Assembly (NCBI GenBank): GCA_947167345.1 | Contig: CAMVHR010000001.1 | Span: 62,001-126,000, forward strand | DNA from: an uncultured Treponema sp. | Lineage (GTDB): Bacteria; Spirochaetota; Spirochaetia; Treponematales; Treponemataceae | DNA: 64,000 nucleotides | Direction: 5' to 3' | Translations under genes and position numbers: made by a program | Shown: positions 25,480 to 34,237 of the stretch, one piece after another | Numbering within the stretch: the stretch's first letter is position 1 | Layout of the letters: each line of letters begins with the position of its first letter | The notes under the pieces: model-generated | Seen by the model: the letters and a program-made list of their open reading frames with translations, nothing else | Database searches by the model: none | What the model was told of the DNA's origin: nothing

Positions 25480-28053
25480 ATGAAAAGGACAAATGTAAGA
25501 TCTAAGCTTGCAAAATCGGCAGTTTTAGCCGTAGTTGCAGCTGCCTTTCTGTCATCTTGCGGTGGTTCTGGAAAATATAAGGCCGGAACTTATACAGGAA
25601 CAGCAGAAGGTCGTAATGGAGACGTTGAAGTTACTGTAAAGTTGAGCAGTTCTAAGATTACGTCTGTTTCAGTTACAAAGCATGAGGAAACGCCTGGCAT
25701 TTCCGATGCAGCTATAAAAGATATTCCTGCTGCTATAGTAAAAGCTCAATCAACTAATGTTGATGCGATTTCGGGTGCAACGATTACATCTGATGCAATC
25801 ATTAAGGCTACAAAGGCCGCTCTTGCCAGTGCTGGCGCAACAGATACAATCGGTTCTGCATCTGCACGCAAGAATGCAAAACTTAAATACAAGGCAGGAA
25901 CATATTCCGGTTCAGCACAGGGCATGAACGGTGCTCTTGTTCTTGACGTTACGTTCAGCGATAGCAACATTACAGACATTAAGGTTTCATCATCAAAAGA
26001 AACTCCTCATGTTGGTGACCCTGTTTATCCAATCATGTTCAAGGATGCTATTGATGCAAACGGTTCTGGTGTTGATGTAGTATCTGGTGCTACATTTACA
26101 TCTCTTGCAGTAAAAAATGCTTTGAATGATGCAGCAAAAAAAGCAGGTGTTTCTAGCATTGATGACTTCAAAAAGAACACTGTAAAGCATGCGGCACAGG
26201 CTCCTATAGAAGAGTCTTATGATGTTGTTGTAGTTGGTGCTGGTGGAGCTGGTATTGCTGCCGCAGCACAGGCTGCACAGAACGGTGACACTGTTCTTGT
26301 AATTGAAAAGAATGCAGAAATTGGTGGTAACACAATCGTTTCTGGTGGTCAGTTCCAGTCTGTAATGCCTTATCTTTGTTGGGATCCTTCTAATCCTGAT
26401 GCAACAACTGGTGTTTATCCATTTGACGGAAAGACTTATAACAAAGTAAAGTCTGCTAACGGAAACATCACAATCCTTAAGGAAATCCTTGCATGGAACG
26501 AAAAGCCTTTTGACGGTTCTGATGCAGAAAAATGGTTTGTTGCCGGTGACATAGCAGAGCTCTCAAAGCATGGTGTTCATGCAGAGTATCTGCCTGTACT
26601 TCGTGAGCTTAAGAAAGAAATCAAGACTTACCTTGCATGGGCTCAGCCACAACTTAACAAGGGCATTAACGAGTCTCAGCTTACACTGTTTTCTACACTT
26701 AACCTTCATATCTTCCAGACATACTACGGTGGATTGCGTCCTAACCAGGATTACACAAAGTGGATTTACGGAAATTATGAACTTGTAAAGCAGTTTATTG
26801 AAGACGGTCAGGATCTTAAGCCTTGGCTTGAATCACAGGGTGCTACATTCGTAGAAGATCAGCAGCCAACACTCATTGGTGCTCTTTGGCATCGTGAAAA
26901 TCAGTATATCGGTTCTAACTTTGATGCTGATGGCGATGGAAAGAATGAAGTTGCACAGTGGGGGTCATACTTTGTTCCTCCTCGCAGAACATTGCTTGAA
27001 ACAAGCTCTACTGCAAAGAGTAACAAAATCATGCTCCGCACTGACGCAAAGGAACTTATTGTTGAGGGTGGCCGTGTTACAGGCGTAAAGGCTGTTATGT
27101 ATGACGGTACACAGGTTACTGCTCATGCAAAGAAGGGTGTTGTTCTTGCAACTGGTGGTTATGCTGCCAACGTAAAGAAAGTTCTTGAGACAAACGACTA
27201 CTGGAAGAGCGGAGCAATTACAAACAATACTCAGACAACAAACCGCTCATCACTTCAGGGTGATGGTATTACAATGGGTGAAAAGGCAGGTGCCGCAACA
27301 ACTGGTCTTGACTTTACTCAGCTTATGCCAATCTCTTGGATTGACAACGGACAGCTTGCATTTGGTGGCGGAAACTACGCTATCTACATAAACCCAACAA
27401 CTGGTAAGCGTTTTGTAAACGAAACTAGTGAACGCGATGTTCTTTCTCTTGCAGAACTTGCAAATGGAATTGAGCACGGCGGAACAATGGGTGTATTCCT
27501 TGAAATTGCAAACAGCGAACAGGCAATTCCAGGACCTTATCCTTACGGAACACCAAAGACTCCTGAAACTTGGGAAGCTGATGTAGACTGGAGACAGTAC
27601 ACACGTACAGTTGATCAGCTTGGTGATTTGTTCAAGCAGCTTGGACTTTCTCTTGATGCAGATGTTGTACGCAAGGAAATTGAGGAATATGACCATGCAC
27701 TTATGACAGGCAAGGAAGATACACTTGCTGTTGCAAAGACTGGTTGGACAGCCCTCATTGGAAAGGCAAACAAGAACGCTGACGGTTCATTCGATGTAAA
27801 TTCATATACACTTGACGGTGTTAAGCTTAAGATTCGTGTAATGGCTCCTTCAACACACCACACAATGGGTGGTCTTGCAGTAGACATTAACAGACACGTT
27901 CTTGATGCAAGCGGAAACATCATTAAGGGATTGTATGCAGCAGGTGAAGTTACTGGTGGCATTCACGGTGGTAACCGCCTTGGCGGTAACGCTATCGTAG
28001 AAATCTTTGTTTCTGGACGCACAGCTGCAAATGCAATTAAGGCTGACAACTAA
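25480..28053 (+). CDS. Lipoprotein FAD reductase with two FMN-binding modules (fumarate/urocanate reductase type)
   Basis: An 857-residue exported flavoprotein. The N-terminus is a lipoprotein signal ending AAFLSSC. Two FMN-binding modules of the NqrC/RnfG type follow. Each carries the SGAT motif whose threonine takes covalent FMN from ApbE: Thr101 in VDAISGATITSD and Thr205 in VDVVSGATFTSL. From residue 248 a fumarate reductase/urocanate reductase flavoprotein domain begins with DVVVVGAGGAGIAAAAQAAQ and ends with HHTMGGLAVD and GGIHGGNRLGGNAIVEIF. There is no heme domain. Such proteins reduce an unsaturated acid outside the membrane as a respiratory or redox sink. The substrate (fumarate, urocanate, a cinnamate or other) cannot be told from the sequence alone. 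It has its own promoter and a downstream hairpin. Confidence 0.88.
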   Translation: MKRTNVRSKLAKSAVLAVVAAAFLSSCGGSGKYKAGTYTGTAEGRNGDVEVTVKLSSSKITSVSVTKHEETPGISDAAIKDIPAAIVKAQSTNVDAISGATITSDAIIKATKAALASAGATDTIGSASARKNAKLKYKAGTYSGSAQGMNGALVLDVTFSDSNITDIKVSSSKETPHVGDPVYPIMFKDAIDANGSGVDVVSGATFTSLAVKNALNDAAKKAGVSSIDDFKKNTVKHAAQAPIEESYDVVVVGAGGAGIAAAAQAAQNGDTVLVIEKNAEIGGNTIVSGGQFQSVMPYLCWDPSNPDATTGVYPFDGKTYNKVKSANGNITILKEILAWNEKPFDGSDAEKWFVAGDIAELSKHGVHAEYLPVLRELKKEIKTYLAWAQPQLNKGINESQLTLFSTLNLHIFQTYYGGLRPNQDYTKWIYGNYELVKQFIEDGQDLKPWLESQGATFVEDQQPTLIGALWHRENQYIGSNFDADGDGKNEVAQWGSYFVPPRRTLLETSSTAKSNKIMLRTDAKELIVEGGRVTGVKAVMYDGTQVTAHAKKGVVLATGGYAANVKKVLETNDYWKSGAITNNTQTTNRSSLQGDGITMGEKAGAATTGLDFTQLMPISWIDNGQLAFGGGNYAIYINPTTGKRFVNETSERDVLSLAELANGIEHGGTMGVFLEIANSEQAIPGPYPYGTPKTPETWEADVDWRQYTRTVDQLGDLFKQLGLSLDADVVRKEIEEYDHALMTGKEDTLAVAKTGWTALIGKANKNADGSFDVNSYTLDGVKLKIRVMAPSTHHTMGGLAVDINRHVLDASGNIIKGLYAAGEVTGGIHGGNRLGGNAIVEIFVSGRTAANAIKADN

Positions 28054-28086
28054 TTTTTGGACTTAAAAACTAAGCCTTAAAAATGC

Positions 28087-28135
28087 AACAGGCTGTTTGC
28101 AAAAAAGTTGAATACTTCGATGCAGACAGCCTGTT
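28087..28135 (+). terminator. Hairpin after the flavin reductase gene
   Basis: AACAGGCTGTTTGC (28087-28100) pairs with GCAGACAGCCTGTT (28122-28135) over 14 bases with one G-T pair. The T tract after it is short, so termination is likely but not certain. Confidence 0.6.
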
Positions 28136-28170
28136 TGAGCGGTAAGCCAATAAGTTTTTATAGGTCAAAA

Positions 28171-28769
28171 TAAAAGCCATTGCGGAAAATCTTTTGCGGA
28201 AGACTTCTATAAAATCTGTTCGTGATAATCTTCCTAGATTGCAACGGCTTGCGATAAGTTCTTGATTATGAGAAAATCCGCCGTGAAATTCGTGAGCTGG
28301 CATAGTTTGCGGTGGACAATAAGCATGCGGATCCTATCTTTGTGAGCACATGAAGGATGAAGCCATAAATAAGCTTTGCACTAATCAGCCTCTTTCTAAA
28401 GATGACTTTGAAAGCTTGAATCATATTTTTAAGGAAAAACTTGGAAACGAAAAAATGTTTGAGCAGCTTTCAGAAGGAAAATCTCTTGGTGTGTTTATTC
28501 GCCGTGCTACTAAAATGGATAAGGATTCTATAAATGACTATTTTGCTGAATTCATCAATGATGCCAACATGAACGGTATGCAGATTGAATTTGTTCAGCG
28601 GTTAATAGACATTATTGTAGAACAGGGCGAAATTAATTTGGAAGCTCTTATGAAAGGGCGTGCTCCATTTGACAGGCCAAAATTCTTTATGCTCTTTGGA
28701 AAAGATGCACAAAATAAGATTTTTAGTGTTGTCCGTGGCATAAATGCCAATGCAGGGGAATCTGCCTAA
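28171..28769 (+). pseudogene. hsdR: Remnant of a type I restriction HsdR subunit (C-terminal part)
   Basis: The 139-residue open frame at 28350-28769 matches, from memory, the EcoEI-type R-protein C-terminal domain of type I restriction HsdR: NQPLSKDDFESLNHIFKEKL, GVFIRRATKMDKDSINDYF, AEFINDANMNGMQIEFVQRL and VVRGINANAG. A full HsdR is far larger, with a nuclease and helicase motor; none is here. Upstream the homology seems to continue in other frames: YEKIRREIRELA (from 28267), then a stop at 28303-28305, then FAVDNKHADPIFVST, then another shift into 28350. A further stretch, AIAENLLRKTSIKSVRDNLP (from 28176), is in a third frame and its assignment is weak. At least two frame changes and an internal stop show decay. 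No HsdM or HsdS is nearby. Its last four bases overlap the convergent ATPase gene. Confidence 0.75.
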
Positions 28770-30640
28770 ACCTTAAGTGCTCTGATTGCGTTTAATATTG
28801 CAAGTATCATGACTCCGACGTCTGCAAAAATTGCAAGCCATAAGTTTGCAATGCCCAATGCTCCAAGGACAAGGCATATTACTTTTATTCCAATTGCAAA
28901 TACAATATTCTGGTAGACAATGCCCAGACATTTTTTTGATATGTTGATTGCTTTTGAAATTTTTGCAGGATCATCGTCCATAAGAACAATGTCCGCGGCT
29001 TCGATTGCTGCGTCACTTCCTTTTGCACCCATGGCAATTCCTATGTCTGCACGTGAAAGTACAGGGGCGTCATTTACACCGTCTCCAACAAATGCCAGCG
29101 TTTTGTTTGGCTGCAGAAGTTTTTCAACTTCATTAACCTTGTCTGCAGGAAGCAGTTCGCTAAAGGTTATGTCTATGCCCAGCTCTTTTGCAACTGAGTC
29201 TGCAACGGCTTTTGTGTCTCCTGTGAGCATTACGGTTTTTTCTATGCCGGCTTTTCTGAGTGCTTTTATGGCTGCTTTAGAATTGCTCTTTATTCTGTCG
29301 GAAATGACAATGTGTCCTGCGTATTCGCCATTTACTGCTACATGAACTATTGTTCCGACTGAATGACACTTGCAGTAAGGAATGTTCATCATCTGCATGA
29401 GCTTTTCGTTTCCTGCTGCAATTTTAATTCCGTCTACTGTTGCGGTAATGCCTTTGCCACTTAATTCCTGTATGTCGCTTACTCTTGAAATGTCAATCTT
29501 GCTGTTGTAGGCATATTTAATGCTTTTGCTTATAGGATGATTTGAAGCACATTCTGCAAGGGCAACATACTCTAAGAGTTTTTTATCTTCCATTGGGGAG
29601 TGGTGTATTGAAACTACCTCGAATACACCTTCTGTGAGCGTGCCAGTTTTGTCAAAGACAACTGTTTTTACTTTTGAAAGTGTTTCAAGATAGTTTGAGC
29701 CTTTTACAAGTATGCCTTCATGACTTGCTCCTCCAATTCCAGCAAAGAATGAAAGAGGAATGCTGATGACCAGCGCACACGGACAGCTGATTACAAGGAA
29801 TGTGAGCGAGCGGTAAATCCAGCTGCTCCACATTGGTTCTATATTAAAAAGCATTCGTGCCAGTGGCGGAATTATTGCAAGTGCAAGTGCTCCGTAGCAT
29901 ACGATTGGTGTGTATACTTTTGCAAATTTTGAAATGAAGTTTTCTGATTTTGATTTTCTGGATGTGGAATTTTCTACCAGCTCCAAAATCTTAGAAACGG
30001 TTGATTCGCCAAAGGCTTTTGTTGTCTTTATTTTTATGAGGCCTGAAATGTTTATGCATCCGCTTATGACTTCATCGCCAGAACTTACGTTTTGAGGCAC
30101 ACTTTCGCCTGTAAGTGCTTTTGCATCTATTGTAGAATTTCCTTCTGTTACAGTGCCGTCAATCGGAATTTTTTCTCCCGGTTGGATTACGATAATGCTT
30201 CCGACAGGAACTTCGTCTGGACTTACTTGTTCCAATGCTCCGTCCTTTTCTATGTTTGCATAGTCTGGGCTGATGTCCATTAGGGCACTTATGTTTTTAC
30301 GGCTTTTACCAACAGCAATTCCCTGAAACAGTTCACCTATCTGGTAAAAAAGCATTACTGCAATTGCTTCTACATAGTCACCGTTTTTTGTGTAGATGGC
30401 TAGGGCAAAAGCACCAACCGTTGCTATTGCCATTAAGAAGTTTTCATCGAATACCTGTCTGTTCAGAATGCCTTTGAATGCTTTTTTAAGAATGTCTCCG
30501 CCTATAATTATATAGACTGCGACATAAAGAATTAGCTGCGGTATTCCTTGCAGGACTTTGCAGAACGGCAATTTTAATGTAATCAATGCAATTGTAGCTG
30601 CAATGATGCGTGTAAGCATCTTTTTCTGTTTCTTTGTCAT
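28766..30640 (-). CDS. Heavy-metal-exporting P-type ATPase (Zn/Cd/Pb type)
   Basis: A 624-residue P1B-type ATPase. The start at 30640 is chosen because it has an AGGA ribosome-binding site and gives the usual MTKKQKKMLTRI opening; a start 18 bases upstream would overlap the HMA gene. Features in order: membrane helices, the actuator loop ALTGESVPQ, the transmembrane metal site CPC (Cys286 and Cys288 in ISCPCALVISIP), the phosphorylated aspartate Asp330 in FDKTGTLTEG, and GDGVNDAPVLSRADIGIAMG in the hinge. The CPC site and overall form fit Zn, Cd or Pb export, though the metal is inferred. It has no N-terminal metal-binding domain; that module is the separate gene just upstream. Confidence 0.9.
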   Translation of the reverse strand: MTKKQKKMLTRIIAATIALITLKLPFCKVLQGIPQLILYVAVYIIIGGDILKKAFKGILNRQVFDENFLMAIATVGAFALAIYTKNGDYVEAIAVMLFYQIGELFQGIAVGKSRKNISALMDISPDYANIEKDGALEQVSPDEVPVGSIIVIQPGEKIPIDGTVTEGNSTIDAKALTGESVPQNVSSGDEVISGCINISGLIKIKTTKAFGESTVSKILELVENSTSRKSKSENFISKFAKVYTPIVCYGALALAIIPPLARMLFNIEPMWSSWIYRSLTFLVISCPCALVISIPLSFFAGIGGASHEGILVKGSNYLETLSKVKTVVFDKTGTLTEGVFEVVSIHHSPMEDKKLLEYVALAECASNHPISKSIKYAYNSKIDISRVSDIQELSGKGITATVDGIKIAAGNEKLMQMMNIPYCKCHSVGTIVHVAVNGEYAGHIVISDRIKSNSKAAIKALRKAGIEKTVMLTGDTKAVADSVAKELGIDITFSELLPADKVNEVEKLLQPNKTLAFVGDGVNDAPVLSRADIGIAMGAKGSDAAIEAADIVLMDDDPAKISKAINISKKCLGIVYQNIVFAIGIKVICLVLGALGIANLWLAIFADVGVMILAILNAIRALKV

Positions 30641-30647
30641 AAAAATC

Positions 30648-30866
30648 CTATAATTCAATTTCGCAGTCTGATTCTACCTTTTTGCAGGCTTTCAGTACTG
30701 CTTTCATTACGGCTTTGTCATCTGCCCCTTCAGCAAACTCTACTTCCATTTTCTGTGTCATAAAGTTTACGGTTGCATTCTGAACTCCGGCTGTCTTTTT
30801 TGTAGCTTCTTCCATTTTGTTTGCACAGTTTGCACAGTCAACTTCAATTTTATATGTCTTCTTCAT
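30648..30866 (-). CDS. HMA-domain metallochaperone-like protein
   Basis: A 72-residue ferredoxin-like HMA protein with the metal-binding CANC motif (Cys11, Cys14) in VDCANCANKMEEATKKTAGV. Its second half is acidic (VEFAEGADDKAVMKAV). It lies directly upstream of the ATPase gene, whose ribosome-binding site overlaps this stop codon, so they are coupled. It most likely supplies the metal-binding function that is fused to the N-terminus in other ATPases. AAGGAGCG precedes the ATG. Confidence 0.88.
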   Translation of the reverse strand: MKKTYKIEVDCANCANKMEEATKKTAGVQNATVNFMTQKMEVEFAEGADDKAVMKAVLKACKKVESDCEIEL

Positions 30867-30988
30867 GTTTCGCTCCTTATACTAACATTTAAGCATAGGT
30901 TTAATGGATAGTGCAAGTTTTTTTTGCAAAGTATTGCTTTTTGGGATAAAATAATTTCTGAATGGAATAAAATAAGGTAGGTCTGTTT

Positions 30989-31714
30989 ATGCACTCTAAT
31001 TTTAAAATTGATTTTCTGAAAAAAGAACTTGCACAGGAGGCTATGTTTCAAGTTGTGGCCCAGATGTTTTCACTTCTTTCTGATACTACTCGCCTAAAGA
31101 TTTTCTGGCTGCTTTGTCATGCTCAGGAGTGTGTGAACGACATTGCCCAACTGATGGACATGACTATGCCTGCTGTGTCGCACCATCTTAGGGTGTTGAA
31201 AGATTCTGGGCTTATAGAAAGCTATCGTGATGGAAAGGAAGTGTTTTATAGTGCTCCTAAAACAGAAAAAAATAAGATTTTGCATGACATGATGGAAAAA
31301 CTTATGGAAATGTCCTGTCCTGATTTTGAAGGTAACCATGAGCAGATAAATGAAAATTCAAGATATATGGAAAATCAGGTTGAGGCAATAAAAAAAGTTC
31401 ATGAGCGGCTTACTGAAAATCTTTCAAAGCGTATTACGATAGATGAGCTTGCCCATGAATTTTATATGAATCCTACTACATTGAAGACTGTGTTTAAGGA
31501 TGTGTACGGAACTTCGGTTGCGGCACATATAAAGCAGCACCGCATGGAAAAGGCTGCTGAATTACTTTGTTCTACAGAAATGTCCGTAAACGAAATTGCC
31601 CTTGCCGTAGGTTATGAAAGTCAGAGCAAGTTTTCTGCCACATTTAAGGATTTTTATTCAGTGACTCCGAATGAATATAAAAAGAAGCATAGCTATTCCG
31701 CACTGAAAAATTGA
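30989..31714 (+). CDS. ArsR-type winged helix fused to an AraC-type DNA-binding domain
   Basis: A 241-residue regulator. Residues about 20-95 are an ArsR/SmtB winged helix (FSLLSDTTRLKIFWLLCHA, MTMPAVSHHLRVLKDSGLIE). Residues about 130-235 are an AraC-type double helix-turn-helix (ITIDELAHEFYMNPTTLKTV, MSVNEIALAVGYESQSKFSA, VTPNEYKKKH). The segment at the usual ArsR metal site reads QECVNDIAQLMD, keeping one cysteine. It is divergent from the HMA/ATPase pair across 122 bases, so it is the likely metal-responsive controller of that pair. An imperfect inverted repeat, CATTTAA with TTTAATG, lies at 30886-30905 in between. The fusion is uncommon and the effector is inferred. Confidence 0.85.
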   Translation: MHSNFKIDFLKKELAQEAMFQVVAQMFSLLSDTTRLKIFWLLCHAQECVNDIAQLMDMTMPAVSHHLRVLKDSGLIESYRDGKEVFYSAPKTEKNKILHDMMEKLMEMSCPDFEGNHEQINENSRYMENQVEAIKKVHERLTENLSKRITIDELAHEFYMNPTTLKTVFKDVYGTSVAAHIKQHRMEKAAELLCSTEMSVNEIALAVGYESQSKFSATFKDFYSVTPNEYKKKHSYSALKN

Positions 31715-31729
31715 GACGGCATCTTTAAA

Positions 31730-31758
31730 TGGACTAAAATCCGTAATCTTTCTATAAT
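31730..31758 (+). promoter_or_regulatory. Sigma-70 promoter for a probable leaderless transcript
   Basis: TGGACT (31730-31735) and a perfect TATAAT (31753-31758) are 17 bases apart; the ATG at 31765 follows after six bases with no ribosome-binding site. Confidence 0.65.
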
Positions 31759-31764
31759 GTACCC

Positions 31765-32535
31765 ATGTTTACTGTTTTGCCTGTTCATTTTCTGATTGTG
31801 TGTCCTGCTGTATTCATTGCAGGATTTATAGATGCCATTGCAGGAGGCGGCGGTCTAATTACCTTGCCTGCATATCTTTTTATAGGGCTTCCGTCTCACA
31901 ATGCAATTGGTACAAATAAACTTAGTTCTGCCATGGGTACAGTTGTTTCTACTACAGAATTTGCTTTGGACGGCTTTATAAACTGGAAGCTGTCTGTTTT
32001 CTGTATCCTTACCTCTCTTTGTGGTTCTTTCATCGGATCAAACCTTGCACTTCTTTTACCAGATAGAATTTTCAGCATTGTCATGATTGTATTACTTCCG
32101 TTTATTGCTCTGTATGTCCTTAAGAATAAGAAATTTCGCATTTCTGATAATCCGTTTGCTCCTGTAAAAACGCTCGTAATCTGCATGATTTGTGCATTTT
32201 TTGTCGGTATGTATGACGGGTTTTATGGACCAGGAACAGGCACGTTCATGCTTATTTCACTTACGGCTCTTGCTCGTCTGTCTTTAAACGAGGCCGCTGG
32301 AACTACAAAAGTGATTAACTTGACTGCAAACCTTACGGCTCTTGCCGTATTCCTTTTTAACGGAAAAGTTATTTGGAATCTGGGGCTTGTAGCAGGAATT
32401 TTCAGTATTGCGGGGCATTTTCTGGGAGCAAAAGTTTTTGTAAGAAACGGCACTAAAATTGCACGCCCTGTAATTATAGCCGTTCTTGTAATCTTGTTTT
32501 CAAAGATTGTTATTGAAAGATTTGTTGCAGGCTGA
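31765..32535 (+). CDS. TSUP (TauE/SafE) family permease
   Basis: A 256-residue membrane protein with about eight helices and the paired TSUP signatures: FIDAIAGGGGLITLPAYLFI near the start and YDGFYGPGTGTFMLISLTAL in the second half. Members export or import sulfite, sulfoacetate or other sulfur- and carbon-containing anions. The substrate is unknown. It stands as a separate unit after the ArsR-AraC regulator and before the lipoprotein pair; no functional link is evident. Confidence 0.87.
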   Translation: MFTVLPVHFLIVCPAVFIAGFIDAIAGGGGLITLPAYLFIGLPSHNAIGTNKLSSAMGTVVSTTEFALDGFINWKLSVFCILTSLCGSFIGSNLALLLPDRIFSIVMIVLLPFIALYVLKNKKFRISDNPFAPVKTLVICMICAFFVGMYDGFYGPGTGTFMLISLTALARLSLNEAAGTTKVINLTANLTALAVFLFNGKVIWNLGLVAGIFSIAGHFLGAKVFVRNGTKIARPVIIAVLVILFSKIVIERFVAG

Positions 32536-32605
32536 ATATAAATTAAAAATGCTTGTATATTTTAAGAATATTTGATATTTTAAGAAAAAAAATTCAGGAG
32601 ACAAT

Positions 32606-33421
32606 ATGAGAAAGTTTTTTGCATGTTCTTTAGCTGCCATTATACTGCTGGCAGGATGCAAGAAAGAAAATAATACTGTACAACAGTATTCAGAAGCGAA
32701 TAATGTTTCTGAATTCGTTTCAGTACCGCAGGTTACTCTGATAAAGTCTGTCATGATTGCAGGCGGTTACTGGAGGTTTGTTACAGATGGTGCCGATGAG
32801 GGCAAAATGAAATGGGTTGAATATGCTGTTCCTGGTACAGCTGTTCAGGCATACGGTAATCCGGATCCATCCAATTCTTCCGATGTAGTGGAAATAAAGC
32901 GTCAGGTTGTTCGCACTACAGACAATGAAAAAAGGGATTTTATTCACATTCAGTTTGAAGATCATGACTACTGGGTTCAGGATTATTCTATTGTAGTAAA
33001 TGCTGTGCCGGGCGTTATCATGGGTGATAGTGCATATATCTTTACCAAGCCAAGCCCTGATGCAATGGGTGACAAAAAGCTTGATTTAGGAACGGTAGTT
33101 GGTGTTTTAAACAATACAGAAGATTCAAATTCTCCTTATGCTGCAAAATTTGAAAAGGTTTATGCCTATGTAAATTCTCGCCTGATGGAAGGCATTTATC
33201 TTTCAAAAGATGTAGTAAGTACTGACAGTCGCGATTTGCTTGCCATGCAGATATATGAAAAATTGAATGCAAAGGCTTCTGACGGAAGTTTTGTATTGTC
33301 TGATGAAGTTGCTCGTGATGATTTGTTTGATACTGCAATGTCGTTTGATTTGCCAGATGCTGTTCATGATATGTTTCTTACGCTTTATGCTGTAGAACAT
33401 CAGGAGGAGGGAATTGAATGA
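32606..33421 (+). CDS. Lipoprotein with SH3-like N-terminal segment
   Basis: A 271-residue lipoprotein. The signal peptide ends LLAGC (lipobox LAG-C). The mature region has a beta-rich SH3-like block (YWRFVTDGADEGKMKWVEY, DYWVQDYSIVVNAVPGVIMG, DSAYIFTKPSPDAMGD) and a helical C-terminal half. It overlaps the next gene by four bases (ATGA) and seems related to it, sharing the order W..., YWV, a PG/KPAVI turn and DSA. An AGGAGA ribosome-binding site precedes the ATG. Function unknown. Confidence 0.6.
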   Translation: MRKFFACSLAAIILLAGCKKENNTVQQYSEANNVSEFVSVPQVTLIKSVMIAGGYWRFVTDGADEGKMKWVEYAVPGTAVQAYGNPDPSNSSDVVEIKRQVVRTTDNEKRDFIHIQFEDHDYWVQDYSIVVNAVPGVIMGDSAYIFTKPSPDAMGDKKLDLGTVVGVLNNTEDSNSPYAAKFEKVYAYVNSRLMEGIYLSKDVVSTDSRDLLAMQIYEKLNAKASDGSFVLSDEVARDDLFDTAMSFDLPDAVHDMFLTLYAVEHQEEGIE

Positions 33422-34200
33422 ATATCGTTAAGAAAATATGTGCATGTCTTTTGGGAATTATTTTGGCTGCTGTGAGTTCTGTGTATGCGGCAAGTGTACC
33501 AGGGGTGTTCCTTCAGGATGGAGGCTGGCTGTGGATGGAACAGCAAGATGGTGTAATGTCTGCTTCCGTAAAGATTGATGCAGGAACGGCTGTCGATGTC
33601 GAAGTTACGGGTGAAAAGGATTTATCTGGTGCTCCAGTTGCTAAAATAAAGGAAAGTGCCTACGATGGTTCAAAAGGTAAGACTTTGACTTTTGCAGAAG
33701 TAAAGTATGAAGGAAAAACTTACTGGGTAATTTCAAACCGCATTGCCCTTCAGAAAAAGCCTGCGGTTATTGTTGAAGATAGTGCCATGTATAATTCAAA
33801 GAGTCTTGCAGATGTAGTTAATGCGCATCTTGATATTGGCTCTATAGTGGCGGCAGGAAGTGTTTCCATTGCTACTGGCAACATAGACATAATAGAAGTA
33901 AGCTATTATTCGGATCGCCTATATGCTGTCCGTACAGTATATGTAAAGGCTTCAAAAGTAAGTACGGCAGTTGATGACATTACTGCTTTCAAGATTCTTG
34001 AGAATGCTTCAAAGACTAGTGACGAAGACAAAAAGAAAGCTCTTCTTGCTTCTGCTGATATGCTTACCATGTCCGAAAAGGTTCGTAGTGCCATAAATAA
34101 GGCTGTGGATGAGCTGTATGCGGAAGATGAAGACATGTCGCAAGACGTGTTGTCGCCAAGCGACATACTGTCTGTAGATGTTCAGTCTGATGAAGAATAG
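33418..34200 (+). CDS. Secreted SH3-like protein, probable paralogue of the upstream lipoprotein
   Basis: A 260-residue protein with a signal peptide (MNIVKKICACLLGIILAAVS, cleavage near VYA-AS) but no lipobox. The mature part repeats the layout of the upstream lipoprotein: an N-terminal GGWLWMEQQDGVMSASVK block, YWVISNRIALQKKPAVIVED, SAMYNSKS, and a helical tail rich in acidic residues. It starts in an ATGA overlap. No named family is recognised. The acidic end (LSPSDILSVDVQSDEE) and pairing suggest the two proteins may act together in the envelope. Confidence 0.55.
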   Translation: MNIVKKICACLLGIILAAVSSVYAASVPGVFLQDGGWLWMEQQDGVMSASVKIDAGTAVDVEVTGEKDLSGAPVAKIKESAYDGSKGKTLTFAEVKYEGKTYWVISNRIALQKKPAVIVEDSAMYNSKSLADVVNAHLDIGSIVAAGSVSIATGNIDIIEVSYYSDRLYAVRTVYVKASKVSTAVDDITAFKILENASKTSDEDKKKALLASADMLTMSEKVRSAINKAVDELYAEDEDMSQDVLSPSDILSVDVQSDEE

Positions 34201-34202
34201 TC

Positions 34203-34231
34203 TTGTAGAACAGCTTTTTTTTCGCTATTCT
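34203..34231 (+). promoter_or_regulatory. Sigma-70 promoter for a probable leaderless dnaX transcript
   Basis: TTGTAG (34203-34208) and TATTCT (34226-34231) are 17 bases apart. The dnaX ATG at 34238 comes six bases after the -10 box and has no ribosome-binding site. Confidence 0.55.
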
Positions 34232-34237
34232 ATATAA

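Noticed and set aside
28290-28315. Possible sigma-54 promoter (TGGCATAGTTTGC)
   Set aside because: The GG and GC elements are eight bases apart, not the required ten, and the site lies inside the decayed hsdR sequence.
30640-30866. HMA and ATPase genes as one gene split by a frameshift
   Set aside because: The ATPase has its own ribosome-binding site and start, and the HMA protein is a complete domain of normal size. Separate, coupled genes fit better.
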